NCBI GenBank assembly: GCA_037445895.1
Contig: JBBIJO010000013.1
Location: 1-64,000, forward strand
DNA: 64,000 nucleotides
Direction of reading: 5' to 3'
Source: JBBIJO01 sp037445895
GTDB lineage: Bacteria; Bacteroidota; Ignavibacteria; Kapaibacteriales; UBA2268
The translations under genes were made by a program, and so were the position numbers. The notes under the pieces were generated by a model. That model had not been told where the DNA came from. It saw only the letters and a program-made list of their open reading frames with translations, and searched no databases. This document shows positions 62,198 through 64,000 of this stretch, piece after piece. Each line of letters opens with the position of its first letter. Within the stretch, counting starts at the first letter, position 1.

Positions 62198-62217
62198 ATA
62201 GTATTTATAAATACTAT
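62198..62217. repeat. Perfect 20-bp palindrome before the ABC exporter start
   Basis: ATAGTATTTA is followed directly by its exact reverse complement TAAATACTAT, ending 3 nt before the ATG at 62221. It occupies the place where a ribosome binding site is expected. It could be an operator or an RNA hairpin covering the start. Confidence 0.6.
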
Positions 62218-62220
62218 CTT

Positions 62221-63960
62221 ATGGCAATAAAGAAAATAATTCCATACTTAAAAAAGTATAAAAGGAAAATTTACATTGGTTTTGCTTTCGTTACTGGTTC
62301 TAATCTTCTTGCCGTTTTAATCCCAAAGTTTGTTGGTAAGTCTGTCGATTTGATTTCGAGCAAATCTTTTTCGATGGATGAAATTTTATTACTTGTTCTT
62401 TGGATTTTACTTTTGACTTTTGCAAGCGGTTTTTTAATGTATCTGACAAGGAAGCAAATCATTGTTGTCTCGAGATATGTAGAATACGACCTCAGAAAGG
62501 AATTTGTTGCGAAAGTTTCTCGTCAACCTTTCAGTTTCTTTACCGAAAAACCTACTGGCGAGTTGATGTCGTTGGCAACAAACGATATTTCTGCAACACG
62601 CGAGTTTATCGGTCCTGCAATAATGTATTCAGCAAATACCATAACTACATTTGTTCTTGTTCTATTTTTTATGTTGTCGTTAGATATTCAACTCACCATC
62701 CTGTCGTTGATACCCTTACCTCTGATAACGTTAACAACTTACTTCATCGGTGCAAAAATTCATTTCATTTTTAAGGATGTTCAATCGCAGTTTGCTGAAT
62801 TAACTACGCAGGCGCAAGAAACATTTTCGGGGATTAGATTAGTAAAAGCTTACGTTCGGGAAGTTCACGAAGCAAAACGCTTCGAAAAACTAAGCGAAGC
62901 CTACAAAAAGAAAAATTTAAAACTCGAACTTTTCTATTCTCTAATGATACCATTACTTATAGTATTGATAGGAATATCACAACTGACTGTTATAGGAGTT
63001 GGCGGTTATCGAGTAATAAAAGGAACAATGACTCTTGGCGCTGTTTCTCAGTTCTTCATTTATATAAATCTATTAATATGGCCTGTTGCAGCTATCGGTT
63101 GGGTAACGAACTTAATTCAAAGGGCTTCTGCTTCAATTGCAAGGCTTTGGGAAATATTTGCAATAGAAGAAAAGGAAGAGTATAGCCAAAAAGCTACCAA
63201 CGTCGAAATTAACGGGGCAATAGAGTTTGTCGATGTCTCTTTCCGATACAAAAACAATTTGCCTTACGTTGTTCAGAATATAAACATTCAAATACCGGCA
63301 GGTAGTAGTTTGGGAATTTTAGGCTCAGTCGGAAGCGGCAAATCTACCCTTGTTAAGCTTCTAACGAGAATATATAAACCAACTAGTGGAAAAATACTAA
63401 TAGATGGAATCGATGTGAGCCTTTTATCGGTAAACTCATTATACAATTCTTTTGCTGTTGTCCCACAAGAACCATTTATCTTCTCGAGCAGTATCGCCGA
63501 GAACATCAGTCTTGGTAAACCAGAAATATCACGAGACGAGATTCTTTATTTTGCCCGCCTTGCTGGCATAGAAAAGGACATCGAATCTTTTCCCGATGGA
63601 TTAGATACGGTTGTAGGCGAGCGAGGCGTAACGCTGTCGGGAGGTCAAAAACAAAGAATAGCAATAGCGCGCGCTTTTATCCACAAACCAAGGATTCTGG
63701 TTCTCGATGACCCATTCTCGTCGGTAGATTCAGAAACCGAAACAATAATTTTGCAAAATATTTTCACTACATTGACAAACACAACACTAATTATCATTTC
63801 GAATAGGATTTCATCGGTGTTTCGTTGCGATTCCATTATTCTTTTGGAAGAGGGCAAAATTATTGAGCAAGGTACCCATTCGGAGTTATTAAAATTAGGC
63901 GGCAAATACTCAACAATTTACCAATTGCAAAAAATAACTGAAGAATTCGAGCCAAATTAA
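62221..63960 (+). CDS. ABC transporter, fused permease and ATPase
   Basis: Half-transporter of 579 aa of the exporter (MsbA/multidrug) type. Six transmembrane helices fill about residues 15-310, with the coupling region TQAQETFSGIRLVKAYVRE. The ATPase domain has Walker A GSVGSGKST at about 366, a Q-loop VVPQEPFIF, signature LSGGQKQR, Walker B ILVLDDPFSSVDSET and the switch region IISNRIS, in which the usual switch histidine is replaced by asparagine. Such degenerate sites are typical of one half of a heterodimeric exporter, so a partner gene may lie beyond the window. The substrate cannot be inferred. No ribosome site is visible; a 20-bp palindrome occupies that place. Confidence 0.94.
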   Translation: MAIKKIIPYLKKYKRKIYIGFAFVTGSNLLAVLIPKFVGKSVDLISSKSFSMDEILLLVLWILLLTFASGFLMYLTRKQIIVVSRYVEYDLRKEFVAKVSRQPFSFFTEKPTGELMSLATNDISATREFIGPAIMYSANTITTFVLVLFFMLSLDIQLTILSLIPLPLITLTTYFIGAKIHFIFKDVQSQFAELTTQAQETFSGIRLVKAYVREVHEAKRFEKLSEAYKKKNLKLELFYSLMIPLLIVLIGISQLTVIGVGGYRVIKGTMTLGAVSQFFIYINLLIWPVAAIGWVTNLIQRASASIARLWEIFAIEEKEEYSQKATNVEINGAIEFVDVSFRYKNNLPYVVQNINIQIPAGSSLGILGSVGSGKSTLVKLLTRIYKPTSGKILIDGIDVSLLSVNSLYNSFAVVPQEPFIFSSSIAENISLGKPEISRDEILYFARLAGIEKDIESFPDGLDTVVGERGVTLSGGQKQRIAIARAFIHKPRILVLDDPFSSVDSETETIILQNIFTTLTNTTLIIISNRISSVFRCDSIILLEEGKIIEQGTHSELLKLGGKYSTIYQLQKITEEFEPN

Positions 63961-64000
63961 TTGTTGCGAGTCGATTCTTCGACCCATTTAAGGTATTCAG
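63957..64000 (-). CDS. C-terminal end of a minus-strand gene (partial)
   Basis: Reading inwards from the right edge on the minus strand, one frame gives EYLKWVEESTRNN followed by TAA, whose complement overlaps the stop codon of the ABC exporter. The composition looks like real protein and the position fits a convergent gene. The fragment is too short to identify. Confidence 0.45.
   Translation of the reverse strand, partial: EYLKWVEESTRNN

Noticed and set aside
1..64000. CRISPR arrays, insertion sequences, prophage, toxin-antitoxin or defence genes
   Set aside because: No regularly spaced repeats, transposase, integrase, phage structural or Cas motifs were seen, and the genes are core metabolism, envelope and signalling.

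Overview
The window is an AT-rich, densely coded bacterial chromosome segment with about 41 protein genes and a further partial one at the right edge. I see no rRNA, tRNA, CRISPR array, insertion sequence or prophage. It points to the Fibrobacterota-Chlorobiota-Bacteroidota group, probably a Chlorobiota/Ignavibacteria/Kapabacteria-like lineage rather than a classical Bacteroides. The reasons are: a type IX secretion (T9SS) sortase PorU next to a PorV-type outer-membrane protein; two large secreted proteins with T9SS-type C-terminal sorting domains; a PD40/OmpA protein resembling PorE; and repeated TAnnTTTG promoter -7 elements, the form used by the primary sigma factor of Bacteroidota. The lineage is inference; no marker in the window fixes it.

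Layout. 0-6 kb (minus): PD40/OmpA envelope protein and leuS. 6-11 kb (plus): porU-porV, closed by a terminator. 11-12 kb: yicC (minus), divergent from der. 12-18.5 kb (plus): der, lon, dapD, a 64-aa membrane protein and a MEMO-family protein. 18.5-27.6 kb (minus): a tightly packed unit of a secreted beta-helix T9SS cargo, a SpoU-type RNA methyltransferase and two large sensor histidine kinases. 27.7 kb (plus): an NrnA-like DHH phosphoesterase. 28.7-35 kb (minus): a six-gene run (unknown small protein, ccmB, speA, HD hydrolase, lysC, lysA). 35-49 kb (plus): rhomboid protease, PrkA kinase, CCA-type nucleotidyltransferase, peptidase T, OPT peptide transporter, a flippase-like protein, an RlmI-type methyltransferase, uppP, a cyclophilin lipoprotein and a GH57 glycosidase. 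49-57 kb (minus): patatin-barrel protein, acylphosphatase, DJ-1/PfpI protein, DsbD, HprK and class I aldolase. 57-64 kb: a glycerophosphodiesterase (plus), a 1410-aa T9SS cargo (minus), an ABC exporter (plus), and the last codons of a minus-strand gene.

How the genes fit together. Envelope biogenesis dominates: T9SS parts and cargo, OmpA and patatin-barrel outer-membrane proteins, DsbD and CcmB in the periplasmic thiol/cytochrome branch, and UppP and a flippase-like protein for lipid carriers. Lysine biosynthesis is split between dapD and lysC-lysA. Peptide use is paired in pepT-OPT. Carbon handling is represented by aldolase, HprK and GH57. No obviously new defence or mobile system is visible. 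The features most worth a second look are the cargo/methyltransferase/double-kinase operon, the PorE-like protein with two OmpA domains, the kinase PrkA without its usual partners, and a perfect 20-bp palindrome directly before the ABC exporter start.
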